A DNA stretch of 64,000 nucleotides, taken from assembly GCF_003666245.1 (NCBI RefSeq), contig NZ_MJLZ01000005.1, forward strand, positions 56,992 through 120,991, read 5' to 3'. Source of the stretch: Brenneria alni. GTDB taxonomy: Bacteria; Pseudomonadota; Gammaproteobacteria; Enterobacterales; Enterobacteriaceae. This document shows positions 52,775 to 63,515 of this stretch, in pieces (within the stretch, counting starts at the first letter, position 1; every line of letters starts with the position of its first letter). Under the pieces are notes generated by a model. It worked only from the letters and a program-made list of their open reading frames with translations, was not told the origin of the DNA and made no database searches. The position numbers and the translations under genes were made by a program.

Positions 52775-53869
52775 ATGAGTCAGTTATTCTCTCCTGTATC
52801 TCTCGGTAAACTCACGCTCCCTAACCGTATTATCATCGCTCCGATGTGCCAATACTCTGCCGTGGAGGGTAAAGCTACGGCCTGGCATACCATGCACTTG
52901 GGCAATCTCTCTCATTCAGGCGCTGGGCTGTTAATCCTTGAAGCCACCGCCATTGCACCAGAAGGCCGAATCTCGCCCAACGATCTTGGCCTATGGGATA
53001 ACGGCACCGAAGACGCTCTTGCCTCAGTCATTCAGGCAATAAAAAAATACTCAGATATTCCCTTGGGAATCCAGCTTGCTCATGCCGGACGTAAAGCATC
53101 CACGGATACCCCCTGGAGCGGACGCGCCTTTCTGCGAAAGGAACAAGGAGGATGGCAAACACTCGCGCCATCAGACGTTCCTTACAGTGAAAAAGACGAT
53201 GCGCCGCTGGCAATGACGCACCAGCAAATTAACGAATTGATTGCTTCCTTTGTCGATTCAGCAAAACGGGCAGACCGACTTGGTTTTGATTTGATAGAAC
53301 TTCATGCCGCACATGGCTATTTGCTGCACCAGTTCTTATCACCACTGGCAAACTACCGCACAGATGAATACGGCGGTTCGCTTCAGAATCGACTGCGCCT
53401 GGTAGTAGAGGTCTATAAAGCGGTTCGCCAGGTATTCCCGCCGCATAAAGCCGTGGGCGTACGCATTTCCGCAACAGACGGTGTTGAAGGTGGTTGGGAT
53501 TTAGACCAATCCGTTCAACTCAGCAAAGCATTGCATGAATCGGGCTGCGATTTTATTCATGTCTCCAGCGGAGGCCTGTCCGTAAAACAGCAAATTCACC
53601 CAGGACCAAACTATCAAGTACCCTATGCACAGCGGATCAAACGGGAAGTTGGTATTACCACGATTGCCGTCGGGCTGATTACCGAACCCGAACAAGCTGA
53701 GGCCATTGTAGGAACGGGAGAAGCCGATGCTGTCGGGCTGGCTCGCGCCATTCTGTTTAATCCACGCTGGCCGTGGTATGCAGCAGCCAGACTGGGTGCT
53801 CAGGTGACCGTGCCGCCGCAATACTGGCGCAGTGAGCCACATTACGCCCAAGGGATATTTAAACAGTAA
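52775..53869 (+). CDS. Old Yellow Enzyme-type NAD(P)H:flavin oxidoreductase
   Basis: FMN-dependent ene-reductase of the YqjM/XenA class. Seen: 364 residues, start LFSPVSLGKLTLPNRIIIAP, Cys25 in APMCQYSA (the redox-sensing Cys of this class), substrate-binding HAAHGYLLHQFLSPLANYRT and FMN-phosphate region AVGLITEPEQ with GLARAILFNP. It probably reduces electrophilic alkenes or xenobiotics; the natural substrate is unknown. A lone gene, in no E. coli counterpart of this locus. Confidence 0.9.
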   Translation: MSQLFSPVSLGKLTLPNRIIIAPMCQYSAVEGKATAWHTMHLGNLSHSGAGLLILEATAIAPEGRISPNDLGLWDNGTEDALASVIQAIKKYSDIPLGIQLAHAGRKASTDTPWSGRAFLRKEQGGWQTLAPSDVPYSEKDDAPLAMTHQQINELIASFVDSAKRADRLGFDLIELHAAHGYLLHQFLSPLANYRTDEYGGSLQNRLRLVVEVYKAVRQVFPPHKAVGVRISATDGVEGGWDLDQSVQLSKALHESGCDFIHVSSGGLSVKQQIHPGPNYQVPYAQRIKREVGITTIAVGLITEPEQAEAIVGTGEADAVGLARAILFNPRWPWYAAARLGAQVTVPPQYWRSEPHYAQGIFKQ

Positions 53870-54148
53870 ATCAAAACGCCTGATCCCCGGAAAGCCCACG
53901 GACGGGGGTCGGCACTATCAGATAACCGGGACTTACCCATCACGATGCCATTAAAAGCCACAAACCGCTCGTTGCCGATGTTATCATTACAGGCTCACTC
54001 GTTTTTTGTATAAAAATCAGGCTATAGCATGCCGCAAATTTGTATTCCAATGAAAGTACCGCAATAATCTATTCTGTTGAGTGGAAATTCCATTTATTCT
54101 TTTTAACGGTATGTGTGCCTGCAAGCACCAGAATTTGATACTGAGGCC

Positions 54149-55069
54149 ATGACACAACTCCCTGTTTTTAATCGTTCACTGTTGCACCCGCGTTATTGGT
54201 TAACCTGGTTGGGTATTGGCATACTTTACCTGGTGGTATTACTGCCTTATCCCCTGCTTTACCGCATTGGGACTGGACTCGGTCACCTATCAATACGACT
54301 GCTGCCACGTCGTGTTGAAATTACTACACGAAATCTTGAGTTATGCTTTCCTGACATGCCACTGGCAGAGCGAGATGAATTAGTCAGAAAAAATTTTGAG
54401 GCTGTTGGCATGGGGGTACTTGAAACCGGCATGGCATGGTTCTGGCCTGACTGGCGTATCAAGCGTTGGTTTACGGTAAAAGGTCTTGAGCACATACAAC
54501 AATTACGTGCACAAAATCGCGGGATTCTATTGATCGGCCTGCATTTTCTGACGCTGGAACTCGGCGCCCGTATCTTTGGTATTCATAATGCCGGTATTGG
54601 TGTCTATCGTCCTAACGATAACAAGCTGATTGACTGGTTGCAGACCTGGGGAAGAATGCGTTCAAACAAATCCATGCTGGATCGAAAGGATCTTAAAGGC
54701 ATGATTCGAGCGCTAAAACAAGGTGAGATCATCTGGTATGCCCCCGATCATGACTATGGCCCACGCAGCAGTGTTTTCGTGCCTCTCTTTGCTGTTGATA
54801 AAGCAGCCACCACGGTGGGCAGTTACATGCTAGCCAGATCGGCTAAACCGGCTATTGTGCCTTTTGTGCCGCATCGCCTGCCGAAAGGTAAAGGCTATGA
54901 GATGTTGATTCAGCCAGCTGAATTAGATATTCCACTGGAAAGCGAAGAGGCCGCAGCGGAGTGGATGAACAAGATCGTTGAGAAAAATATCCTATTGGCG
55001 CCCGACCAATATATGTGGTTGCACCGCCGTTTTAAAACTCGTCCAGCAGGCGAACCGTCGCTTTATTAA
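54149..55069 (+). CDS. lpxL: lipid A lauroyltransferase LpxL
   Basis: Adds laurate to Kdo2-lipid IVA in lipid A synthesis at the inner membrane. Seen: 306 residues (same as E. coli), one N-terminal helix ([20 protein letters not shown]), catalytic HX4E as His132 and Glu137, and [19 protein letters not shown]. The start at 54149 is preferred over an ATG at 54113 because it gives the E. coli length and N-terminus ([10 protein letters not shown]), although its ribosome-binding site is weak. LpxP is the alternative; overall similarity favours LpxL. Confidence 0.9.
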   Translation: MTQLPVFNRSLLHPRYWLTWLGIGILYLVVLLPYPLLYRIGTGLGHLSIRLLPRRVEITTRNLELCFPDMPLAERDELVRKNFEAVGMGVLETGMAWFWPDWRIKRWFTVKGLEHIQQLRAQNRGILLIGLHFLTLELGARIFGIHNAGIGVYRPNDNKLIDWLQTWGRMRSNKSMLDRKDLKGMIRALKQGEIIWYAPDHDYGPRSSVFVPLFAVDKAATTVGSYMLARSAKPAIVPFVPHRLPKGKGYEMLIQPAELDIPLESEEAAAEWMNKIVEKNILLAPDQYMWLHRRFKTRPAGEPSLY

Positions 55070-55183
55070 AGCCCATTCACAGCAGCCGGGCGTATACCTA
55101 CCGTCAGCAAAACCTGAATATATCGACTATTCGTATTCATCGATAGCTAAATAGTACGCAAAAAAAGCAACGCCGTTGCGAGG

Positions 55184-55309
55184 TTGCTGACAAAGTCGCT
55201 TGTAAGCCTGAGATACACGGGCCTACCGTACCGAGGGGCACTCCGGCGGCTTACGCCGCTACGACCCCTCAGTACGCTCTCCCTAATAAGGAACTTTGTC
55301 AATGGTCTG
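55184..55309. mobile_element. miniature repeat, copy D
   Basis: Nearly identical to copy A (12061) over about 125 bases: TGACAAAGTCGC, CTGTAAGCCTGAGAT-like start, central GGCGGCTTACGCCGCTACGA stem, and CTTTGTCA end. It lies inside the lpxL-opgH terminator region. GCAACG occurs on both sides (55167 and 55311), but a clean target duplication cannot be drawn. Confidence 0.75.
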
Positions 55310-55310
55310 A

Positions 55311-55335
55311 GCAACGGTACATGCCGTTGCTTTTT
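55311..55335. terminator. terminator between lpxL and opgH
   Basis: GCAACGG (55311-55317) pairs with CCGTTGC (55324-55330) and is followed by TTTTT. A partial partner, AAAAAAGCAACG with CCGTTGC (55161-55179), lies on the other side of copy D, as if the element had split an older bidirectional terminator. Confidence 0.7.
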
Positions 55336-55363
55336 AGAGGTTATATCCAGCAGAAGGATATTA

Positions 55364-57910
55364 TTACTTAATCACCGGTGATGGTAATTTCCGGTAATAA
55401 TCGGCCCATGCCGCGTACTGTTCCGGCTTCTGCCATAAATGGTAATGAAGACGGGATATCGTCACAGGATCGCTCAACAGCGCCAGACGCTGACTATTGC
55501 CAACATCCTCAGGTTTCCGGCTTAACGCATCACTGACGCTCTGTTCACGAACATCCTCAATAGCCTGGCTGAAACGGTGACGGGCAGTCGCCATCGCGCT
55601 GGCAAGCGCGTTAATCGACGGATCAAAAACAGCCTGAATAAAACCATGCTCCAACTTACGCTGCCGGTTCAACTGACAATACGCATCGGTCGCAACCAAT
55701 TCACGCGGCGGTTCATATTCCTCAGGAATCAACAATAGTTTGGCTCGTTTACAACCCAGCCCTAATGAGGCGCGACTGGAATAAACAGAGACGAACGGCG
55801 AAAGAATTAATGAGAATACAATCGGGGAAAGCCACCATAGGAAACGCAGATCCAACCACGCCATCCCTAATGCCCAAACCAGTCCCAAAACTAATTGTGA
55901 ACCATGACGAACAAAGGCCTCACTCCATGACGTAGCATCATCGTCACGCTGAGGCGAGTTCCATTGTACCGACCACCCAAGGAATGCACTGACCACAAAG
56001 ACGGTATGAAACAGCATCCTGACCGGCGCCAACAGAACAGAGAACAGCATTTCCATCAGCAGCGAAATAAACAACCGGAAAACACCGCCATAAGCCTTCG
56101 CGCCCTTGGCGCAAACCAGTATCACACTTAATAATTTCGGTAAAAACAGCAACACCAGCGTTGTGGAGAATAACGCAATGGCAAGCTCAGGTCGCCATTG
56201 TGGCCACACAGGAAATAACTGTCTGGGTTGTAGGAAGTACTGAGGCTCCATCAAGGTATGTACAACTTGCAAAGCCGTTGACAACACCAGGAACATGAAC
56301 CATAACGGCGCGGAGAGATAAGACATGACGCCAGTAAGGAATACCGCACGGTGAACCGGATGCATACCTTTAACCAGGAACAACCGGAAGTTCATAAGAT
56401 TACCGTGACACCAGCGGCGATCGCGTTTCAACTCATCCAACAAGTTAGGCGGCAATTCCTCATAGCTGCCTGGCAGGTCATAGGCTATCCAGACTCCCCA
56501 TCCGGCACGGCGCATCAATGCTGCTTCGACAAAGTCATGAGAGAGGATAGCGCCCGCAAATGAACCTTCACCAGGTAACGGCGCCAGCGCACAATGCTCA
56601 ATAAACGGTTTCACCCGAATGATGGCGTTATGGCCCCAGTAATGGGATTCACCTAACTGCCAAAAATGCAGACCGGCGGTAAATAACGGACCGTAGACAC
56701 GGGTTGCAAACTGTTGGCAACGCGCATACAGCGTATCCATACCTGATGCTTTCGGTGAAGACTGGATAATCCCCGCATTAGGGTTCGCTTCCATCAACCT
56801 GACAAGAGAGGTCAAACATTCGCCACTCATAACGCTGTCCGCATCCAGAATAACCATGTAGCTGTATTGGCTGCCCCAACGACGACAGAAGTCATCAATG
56901 TTGCCGCTCTTACGTTTTACACGGCGGCGGCGGCGGCGGTAAAAAATCCGACCTGCGCCGCCCACATCACGGCAAAGATCCATCCAGGCTTTTTGTTCAG
57001 CGACGCAAATATCGGGATCGTTACTATCGCTCAAAACATAAATATCAAAGTGTTCGAGCATCCCGGTTGCTTCCACAGACTCATATGTGGCGCGCAAGCC
57101 AGCGAAAACCCGTTCTACATCTTCATTACAGATAGGCATGATAAGCGCAGTGCGATGTTCCGCATTGAGCGGCTCATCGCCAACCGTGGTGGAAGAAATA
57201 CTGTACTTATCCCGGCCAATCAATAATTGCAGAAATCCCATCAGGGCAGTCCAGAAGCCAGCAGAAACCCAGCAGAACAGAACCGCGAACAACACAAGAA
57301 TGCCGCTCTGCAACACATATGGCAGCAGTTGCAGGAATGATTGCATCAATGGCTGGTCGGCCATTTCAAATGGATCGATCAGCGCCCAGCCTTGATAAGG
57401 CAGGATAGTTTTCATATACCAGGTTGCAATTGCCGTCTGAAAAAGGGTCAGAATCAACAGGATATAGCGCCGGATAGTACCAACGATACGCCATCTGTTT
57501 TCAGCAATAGTTTCTTCCGGACTGGAGTGATGACGAGGCGGCACCGTCCGACCCAGTAGACTTTCCCACCAGCGAACCAATGGATTCGTGCGCCAGACAT
57601 CAGGAAACATAGAAGAACGCGTGATCGTCGGCATCGCCTTCAATGCTGTTCGCCCTTGCGTATCCTTACCCAGTTGCTGACTGTTATTCAAACCATCAGG
57701 CCAGGCCATTTCCAAACGTGTCTGAACCGAATTCAGCGCAGCATCTTCTTCTGTCTGTATCTTAATCTGGCTGTCGCCAGACAGTGCCTGATGTAATGCA
57801 GACTGATCGATATTACCTGACTGCGGTAGCTTTTCACGCAACACCCTTGCCTGCTCGGCAGACAAGGGCAATTTTCCGATATAATCGAGAGGAGGAGTTG
57901 ACTTATTCAT
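55364..57910 (-). CDS. opgH: osmoregulated periplasmic glucan glucosyltransferase OpgH
   Basis: Inner-membrane GT2 enzyme that builds the beta-1,2 backbone of osmoregulated periplasmic glucans from UDP-glucose. Seen: 848 residues (E. coli 847), about eight helices, a cytoplasmic catalytic domain with [11 protein letters not shown] (metal-binding Asp) and an RRW motif in [14 protein letters not shown], and an Arg-rich [13 protein letters not shown]. Overlaps opgG by 8 bases. Loss of opgGH removes virulence in Dickeya and other relatives. Confidence 0.96.
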   Translation of the reverse strand: MNKSTPPLDYIGKLPLSAEQARVLREKLPQSGNIDQSALHQALSGDSQIKIQTEEDAALNSVQTRLEMAWPDGLNNSQQLGKDTQGRTALKAMPTITRSSMFPDVWRTNPLVRWWESLLGRTVPPRHHSSPEETIAENRWRIVGTIRRYILLILTLFQTAIATWYMKTILPYQGWALIDPFEMADQPLMQSFLQLLPYVLQSGILVLFAVLFCWVSAGFWTALMGFLQLLIGRDKYSISSTTVGDEPLNAEHRTALIMPICNEDVERVFAGLRATYESVEATGMLEHFDIYVLSDSNDPDICVAEQKAWMDLCRDVGGAGRIFYRRRRRRVKRKSGNIDDFCRRWGSQYSYMVILDADSVMSGECLTSLVRLMEANPNAGIIQSSPKASGMDTLYARCQQFATRVYGPLFTAGLHFWQLGESHYWGHNAIIRVKPFIEHCALAPLPGEGSFAGAILSHDFVEAALMRRAGWGVWIAYDLPGSYEELPPNLLDELKRDRRWCHGNLMNFRLFLVKGMHPVHRAVFLTGVMSYLSAPLWFMFLVLSTALQVVHTLMEPQYFLQPRQLFPVWPQWRPELAIALFSTTLVLLFLPKLLSVILVCAKGAKAYGGVFRLFISLLMEMLFSVLLAPVRMLFHTVFVVSAFLGWSVQWNSPQRDDDATSWSEAFVRHGSQLVLGLVWALGMAWLDLRFLWWLSPIVFSLILSPFVSVYSSRASLGLGCKRAKLLLIPEEYEPPRELVATDAYCQLNRQRKLEHGFIQAVFDPSINALASAMATARHRFSQAIEDVREQSVSDALSRKPEDVGNSQRLALLSDPVTISRLHYHLWQKPEQYAAWADYYRKLPSPVIK

Positions 57911-59471
57911 TGGCAGGTAGCTGATAGCTCCAGGTTTCAGTCAAGGTTGTTTCACCATTCATCAGCGCAGCCCTCATTTCTGTTGGCTGTTTGTTGTCTT
58001 TCACGCGCAAGCGCATTGTTAGACGCCAGCCCTGAGTGACCGGATTATAGCGAACGTTGTTTTCAACAATCTCGCCATTGTCACCAATACTGACCTGAGC
58101 GGCGACAGGGGTTGCTTCATCCATCTCTTTCAACGTCGGGCCAACAAAGTCCACGATGAAAGCAACCGTGCCATCGGGCTGACGAATCAGATTCGACTGT
58201 TTAACATCCCCGGTAGAACGGCGAGTCTGCTGAACATAAGCAATATCCGGTGAATGCAGTTGGTCTTCATCACGGGTAAAATGCAAACGATACCTCAGCT
58301 CCAGCGGTTTACCTGTTTCAGGTAACGAGTCCGGAGTCCAGAAAGCAACGATGTTATCATTGGTTTCGTCTGCTGTCGGAATTTCGACCAGCTCGACTTT
58401 ACCTTTACCCCACTCGCCTTTCGGTTCAATCCAGCCGCTTGGACGCAGATCATAGCGGTCATCAAGGTCTTCATAAGCAGAGAAATCACGGCCGCGCTGT
58501 AATAAACCAAACCCTTTCGGATTTTCTACCGCATAGGTGCTGACTGACAAATGTCTGGGATTATTCAACGGACGCCAAATCCATTCGCCATTTCCGGCGT
58601 GGATCGACAAACCATTTGAATCATGCAACGCAGGACGGTAGTTCAACGCCGAAGACGGCTGATTCGGCCCAAACAGGTACATGCTGGTTAACGGCGCCAC
58701 CCCCAGCTTACCGACTTTATCCCGCAGGAACACTTTAGCTTGAACATCAACAACGCTGTCACGTCCGGGATAGACCACAAAGCGGTATGCGCCCGTCGCT
58801 CGCGGTGAATCAAGCAAAGCATAAATCACCAGGTGTTTATCATTCTGTTTAGGCCGCTCAATCCAGAACTCACGGAAGCGCGGAAATTCTTCACCAGATG
58901 GTAGCGCGGTATCAATGGCCAGCCCACGCGCAGACAGACCATAAATCTGGCCTTTACCTACCACCCGGAAGTAGCTGGCGCCCAGCATACTGACAATCTC
59001 ATCATCCTTATCCGCTTTGTTAATGGGGTAAAGCACTTTAAAACCGGCAAAACCAAGGTTTTTTACGGTTTCAGGGTCGTGATTGACTGCGCCGAAATTA
59101 AAATAATCTGCCGAGTATTTAATCTCTTTTACTGTCGTAGCAGTCACTTCATTAATCTTGACCGGCGTATCGAAATACATCCCTTGGTGATAAAACTGCA
59201 GCTTGAATGACGTCTGTAACGTGTTCCAGTATGATTTTTCATGATTGAATTGAATTTGCTGGTAGTCAGCAAATTTCATATCACGAAATTGCGCTGGAAG
59301 ATTACTTTTCGGCGCGTCAAACCCTTTAGCCGCCAACTTTTCTGCTTGTTGAGCAACGTCATCGATGGTAAATGCCCAAGCCGGTGCTGTACTAAAAGAC
59401 AACACGACTACCGTTGAAAGCCAGCGAAGGCCTGCAGCCCGCTGTTTAAACCCACATTTATTAACCAGCAC
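57903..59471 (-). CDS. opgG: periplasmic glucan biosynthesis protein OpgG
   Basis: Periplasmic partner of OpgH needed for glucan synthesis; recent work places OpgG/OpgD in glycoside hydrolase family GH186 with beta-1,2-glucanase activity. Seen: 522 residues (E. coli 511), a signal peptide ending near [10 protein letters not shown], then two beta-sandwich domains. It heads the opgGH operon. In E. coli the succinyltransferase gene opgC lies divergently upstream; here that place is taken by the gene at 59909. Confidence 0.95.
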   Translation of the reverse strand: MLVNKCGFKQRAAGLRWLSTVVVLSFSTAPAWAFTIDDVAQQAEKLAAKGFDAPKSNLPAQFRDMKFADYQQIQFNHEKSYWNTLQTSFKLQFYHQGMYFDTPVKINEVTATTVKEIKYSADYFNFGAVNHDPETVKNLGFAGFKVLYPINKADKDDEIVSMLGASYFRVVGKGQIYGLSARGLAIDTALPSGEEFPRFREFWIERPKQNDKHLVIYALLDSPRATGAYRFVVYPGRDSVVDVQAKVFLRDKVGKLGVAPLTSMYLFGPNQPSSALNYRPALHDSNGLSIHAGNGEWIWRPLNNPRHLSVSTYAVENPKGFGLLQRGRDFSAYEDLDDRYDLRPSGWIEPKGEWGKGKVELVEIPTADETNDNIVAFWTPDSLPETGKPLELRYRLHFTRDEDQLHSPDIAYVQQTRRSTGDVKQSNLIRQPDGTVAFIVDFVGPTLKEMDEATPVAAQVSIGDNGEIVENNVRYNPVTQGWRLTMRLRVKDNKQPTEMRAALMNGETTLTETWSYQLPANE

Positions 59472-59908
59472 AACTCCCCCTGTACGTGTGCTTCAATCAA
59501 TTAAAATCCATATTAATGGATAAGTTAGCTTTCCGACAACTTGATAAAGGTATGGTTCATCATAATAGGTCAGCGTTTAAACAACGGAACGTGAACAGGT
59601 GGTAAAACTGGGTGGAAAAAATGGGAAACAGACAAAATACCCCACTCCCGACAGAACCATGTCCAGTTGCACTATATCGGATACCTGCTCTACCTGGCTT
59701 CAGGAATATTCCGTTTGCAACACAGTGTAATTTATCCATTACTCATTACCACTACTTAACGGATTAAGCGCGATATTTCATATTCAAGCAATGACAGGCA
59801 GCGTTATTTCACATTCAAAAACCACAGATAAACATTTGTATAACTAAAATAGGGGGGATTAAGGTACAGTATCCGCCACTGACATTTATATAGCTTACTC
59901 GCCACGTT
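59472..59908. other. opgG upstream region
   Basis: A 437-base divergent gap between opgG (minus) and the gene at 59909 (plus). It must hold both promoters. A short segment TTTGTATAACTAAAATAGGG lies about 70 bases before 59909. No ORF, repeat or RNA is credible. Confidence 0.5.
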
Positions 59909-60187
59909 ATGCTTTTATCCCTGCTGCAGCGAAGTTTTACGACCTGGCTCGGCATCTTTGCTATTTTGTCCCTTTCCATTGCGCCAGTAATGTCACACTG
60001 GCTTATGCAGCGCGATCATGGCAAAGGTCAAAATTTAAGCACATCAACAACTTCAGCAGATCATCATGCCGATAAGCCCATGCGCAATTTATACAGTAAA
60101 CCAGGCAACAATATCTTTTTCAGGCATTGCGTTGGCTCTGGTCATTTTCTGCTAACTGACTTCAGAAGGTTTTATGCCGCAACCTAA
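59909..60187 (+). CDS. small DUF2946-like protein, possibly truncated
   Basis: 92 residues starting with a membrane or signal segment (TTWLGIFAILSLSIAPVMSH) and a His-rich part (QRDHG, ADHHADKP). This resembles DUF2946 proteins, which often precede PepSY genes and copper-linked loci. The C-terminal third lacks the hydrophobic end of that family, while another frame there reads ATISFSGIALALVIFC, so a frameshift is likely. It overlaps the next start by 14 bases. No strong ribosome-binding site was seen. The family match is tentative. Confidence 0.45.
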   Translation: MLLSLLQRSFTTWLGIFAILSLSIAPVMSHWLMQRDHGKGQNLSTSTTSADHHADKPMRNLYSKPGNNIFFRHCVGSGHFLLTDFRRFYAAT

Positions 60188-61700
60188 AACTCAGGCATCA
60201 GTAACCCCGATGCCTTCGGAGACGTCGCCGTCCGCGACTGCGTTATCCAGGGCAATGCCGGCAGATACCGCATCGCCACGTACCGCGATGATTGCCTTGT
60301 TTATCCGCCTTCATTTTTATATTGGTATTTTTGTTGGGCCTTTCATTTTCATTGCTGCGCTCACAGGCACGTTGTACGTGTTGACGCCGCAAATTGAGAA
60401 CCGGATTTACGCCGATCAACTTTTTACCCAAAATCACGGCGTTCCCTACTCATTGGCAAACCAAATTGCGGCAGCCCAGGCGGCACTGGGGCACCATCAT
60501 AAGGCGCGATTAATCGCTATCCGCCCGGCGCCCACGCAAGGTGAAACCACCAGAGTCATGTTTGCTTCTTCTGAATTGGGGCCATCGGAAAGCCGGGCTA
60601 TATTTATTGATCCGGCAACACTGGAAATTCGTGGCGATGAAACCGTTTATGGCACCAGCGGTATCCTGCCCTTTCGTATCTGGCTTGATTACCTGCATCG
60701 AGGATTATTACTCGGTGATATTGGGCGTAATTACAGTGAACTTGCCGCCTCATGGCTATGGGTCGCTGCCTTGGGAGGAGTGCTAATCTGGTGGGTCACA
60801 CGGCGTTCGGCAATACCAGACAGACAGCGTAATAAAAAAGTAAGCCGAACATCTGCCGCACAAAAGCGACGCTTACGCCATTGGCACACCAGCTTAGGGC
60901 TGTGCCTCATGGTTGGCCTGTTATTTTTTTCTGCCACCGGTCTGACCTGGTCACAGTGGGCAGGCAGTAATATCGCCGTGGTTCGAAATCTATTAGGCTG
61001 GCAAACACCAACAGTAAAAACACAGATCATCAACGGCCCGATGGCGGGTTCAATTCATACTCATGTAACTGAGCATATGGCCGCGGATATACATGCTGAA
61101 CATCACTCCCCGATGCCAATGTCCCATTCTGTCGACAATCGACCTGAAATGTTTGATCAGGTATTGGCAGTAGCCAGAAACGCAGGCATTGATGCAAAAA
61201 AAATCGAAATAAAACCCGCCGGTTCCCCCGTTCAGGCATGGACTGTCACAGAAATTGACCGCGCCTGGCCAACACAGGTTGATGCAGTTTCGGTTAATCC
61301 CTCTACACTTGAGATTGTCGATAAAACAGATTTTACAACTTTTCCGCTGGCCGCCAAACTGACTCGCTGGGGTGTTGATGCACATATGGGCGTTTTGTTT
61401 GGTTTGCCGAATCAGCTGCTGTTAGCCGTTTTCGGCCTTGGGCTCTGCACTACTATTGTCTGGGGATACCGCATGTGGTGGATTCGTCGTCCAAGACATA
61501 ACGGAGCCAACAACCCCGTTAAAACGCTGACCAGTGCCCTATTGCAAGTTCGCCTTTTCCCCAGAATGCTGCTGATAGTCACTACCGGACTACTGGCTAT
61601 ATGCTTACCGTTAATGGGCGTAAGTTTACTGCTATTTATGCTGATTGATGTCACTCGCTGGCATCTGAATCGAATGGTAGCACCAGTTGCTCTTACCTGA
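60174..61700 (+). CDS. PepSY domain-containing inner-membrane protein
   Basis: PepSY_TM family protein, about 508 residues, likely with four helices: IALFIRLHFYIGIFVGPFIF at the N-terminus, two in the middle (WLWVAALGGVLIWWV, LGLCLMVGLLFFSATGLTWS) and helices near the C-terminus. PepSY domains lie between them. A His/Met-rich loop (IHTHVTEHMAADIHAEHHS then PMPMSH) suggests copper or other metal binding. AGAAGG gives a good start. The family is linked to iron/copper reduction and uptake; the exact role is unknown. Confidence 0.85.
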   Translation: MPQPKTQASVTPMPSETSPSATALSRAMPADTASPRTAMIALFIRLHFYIGIFVGPFIFIAALTGTLYVLTPQIENRIYADQLFTQNHGVPYSLANQIAAAQAALGHHHKARLIAIRPAPTQGETTRVMFASSELGPSESRAIFIDPATLEIRGDETVYGTSGILPFRIWLDYLHRGLLLGDIGRNYSELAASWLWVAALGGVLIWWVTRRSAIPDRQRNKKVSRTSAAQKRRLRHWHTSLGLCLMVGLLFFSATGLTWSQWAGSNIAVVRNLLGWQTPTVKTQIINGPMAGSIHTHVTEHMAADIHAEHHSPMPMSHSVDNRPEMFDQVLAVARNAGIDAKKIEIKPAGSPVQAWTVTEIDRAWPTQVDAVSVNPSTLEIVDKTDFTTFPLAAKLTRWGVDAHMGVLFGLPNQLLLAVFGLGLCTTIVWGYRMWWIRRPRHNGANNPVKTLTSALLQVRLFPRMLLIVTTGLLAICLPLMGVSLLLFMLIDVTRWHLNRMVAPVALT

Positions 61701-61783
61701 ACACTCGCTCCAGCGGACCCGCCGAGGTGGTGTTAAACGTCGCTTGTGACGTCCTAAAGGGGGCGCGCAGGGAAAAGCCGTCA

Positions 61784-61816
61784 TAAAAAACCGCCATTGA
61801 AACATTCAATGGCGGT
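61784..61816 (-). terminator. intrinsic terminator of the chemoreceptor gene
   Basis: ACCGCCATTGAA (61790-61801) pairs with 61805-61816 over 3 bases and is followed by six T on the minus strand. It lies 31 bases after the stop. Confidence 0.9.
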
Positions 61817-61847
61817 CGGAAATAAAAAGAAATAATGACAGATTATC

Positions 61848-63515
61848 TTAAAAAGATGCCCAGTCCGCCAATTCTCCCGATTTCTTCTCTTTCGCGGTCG
61901 CCGAGCTTTCCGGGGCAAGCAGAACCGGCGTTTCCGTTCTTCTATTAACAGATACCGAGTTAGTATACGCTGCACCCAGTTTAAACACGCTTACTGTTCG
62001 GGTAAGACTATGCGCCTGATCCTGCAACGAGAGTGCCGCGGCTGCAGACTCTTCAACTAATGCCGCATTTTGCTGAGTTGTGGTATCAATCTGCCCAATA
62101 GCCAGGTTAATTTGGTTAATACCATCGCTCTGTTCACGACTCGCCTGGGCAATTTCACTGATGATACCGTTAACCCCCTGAACATTCGTCACCAGTGAAT
62201 TCATCGTGACGCCGGTTTCCTCTACCAGCCCCATACCGTCCTGTACCTTATGGAATGAATCATCAATCAACTCTTTTATCTCTTTAGCCGCAGTAGCACT
62301 TCTTTGGGCCAAAGCGCGAACTTCACTGGCGACAACGGCAAATCCCCGGCCTTGTTCTCCGGCACGCGCCGCCTCTACCGCAGCGTTCAATGCCAGGATA
62401 TTGGTCTGAAAAGCAATACCATCAATCACACCGATGATTTCCGCCATTCGCTGCGATGAATCTCTGATGCCACGCATTTCCTGTGTCACCATCGCCATCA
62501 TTTCACCGCTTTTCTTCACTGTATCCGATGCGCCTGCTGCAAGCTCGGTGGCCTGTAACGTGTTATCAGCCGTGTTCTTTATTGTCGATGTCAATTGCTC
62601 CATCGATGATGCCGTTTCCTCGAGAGAACTGGCTTGTTCCTCCGTTCTGGCGGAAAGATCCTGATTACCGGCCGCAATCTGAGAGGCTGCGCTTGAAATC
62701 GTTTCTGCCCCATCCCGTACCTGGCTGACAATTTGCCGCAGGCTGTTATTCATATTATGCAAAGCCGTCAGCAACATCCCGGTTTCATCTTTGCGGTTGA
62801 TGCTGATTTCTGACGTTAAATCACCTTTGGCGACGTTTTCCGCAACGACCAGCGCTTCCTGTATCGGACGTGTCACGCTGCGCGTGATCAACGAAGCAAT
62901 AACCAGCCCGGCGATAATGCTGGCAATGATGACTATTGCCATAAGGAACAATGTTTCTTTATAGCTTTTAGAGACATCCTGTGCTGACGACTCCATTTTG
63001 TTATCCTGAGACTCAATCAGTTCAGAAACTTTATCCTTGTACTTCTGTTGGAGTACACGTGCTACATTGAAATACTCATCAGTTGCGCTATCCACATTAC
63101 CCGCAACAATAAATCCTGATAATTTATTTGCCGAGGCAAGGAAGTCCCTGCGGATATCACTGATTGAATGTAGTATCGCCAGCGATCTATCATCCACAGC
63201 ATTTTTTTGCAGATACTCCATTAGTTGAGATACTTTTACTGAGCTTCCTTTCCCGAGCTCTAATTGCCGATTAATTTCTGCTTCCGACTTCAACAATAAT
63301 AATAACTGCTGGTTATTGAGGAAAGTATTTAATTCATCAATCAGCTGGTTGCTCTTTACTGTCAAAGGATAATCAATGGATACAATATTATCCATTTTTT
63401 TATTAAAATCAGTCAGTTTCATTATAGCAACGCTGCCAACAATCAAAAGCATTAATACCAGGAAAGAAAACCCTGCTCCTAGCCGATATCCTATACGCCA
63501 GTTGGACAAATTCAT
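61848..63515 (-). CDS. methyl-accepting chemotaxis protein
   Basis: Inner-membrane chemoreceptor, 555 residues. Seen: first helix near 13-33 (FSFLVLMLLIVGSVAIM), a periplasmic four-helix ligand domain to about 190, second helix (LFLMAIVIIASIIAGLVIAS), a HAMP linker, methylation helices (AARTEEQASSLEETAASMEQ-type QASSLEETASSMEQLT), and the signalling hairpin with GIAFQTNILALNAAVEAARA. It ends with DWASF, a variant of the NWETF tail that tethers CheR/CheB, so it may be a high-abundance receptor. AAGGAG precedes the start. The ligand is unknown. Confidence 0.95.
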   Translation of the reverse strand: MNLSNWRIGYRLGAGFSFLVLMLLIVGSVAIMKLTDFNKKMDNIVSIDYPLTVKSNQLIDELNTFLNNQQLLLLLKSEAEINRQLELGKGSSVKVSQLMEYLQKNAVDDRSLAILHSISDIRRDFLASANKLSGFIVAGNVDSATDEYFNVARVLQQKYKDKVSELIESQDNKMESSAQDVSKSYKETLFLMAIVIIASIIAGLVIASLITRSVTRPIQEALVVAENVAKGDLTSEISINRKDETGMLLTALHNMNNSLRQIVSQVRDGAETISSAASQIAAGNQDLSARTEEQASSLEETASSMEQLTSTIKNTADNTLQATELAAGASDTVKKSGEMMAMVTQEMRGIRDSSQRMAEIIGVIDGIAFQTNILALNAAVEAARAGEQGRGFAVVASEVRALAQRSATAAKEIKELIDDSFHKVQDGMGLVEETGVTMNSLVTNVQGVNGIISEIAQASREQSDGINQINLAIGQIDTTTQQNAALVEESAAAALSLQDQAHSLTRTVSVFKLGAAYTNSVSVNRRTETPVLLAPESSATAKEKKSGELADWASF

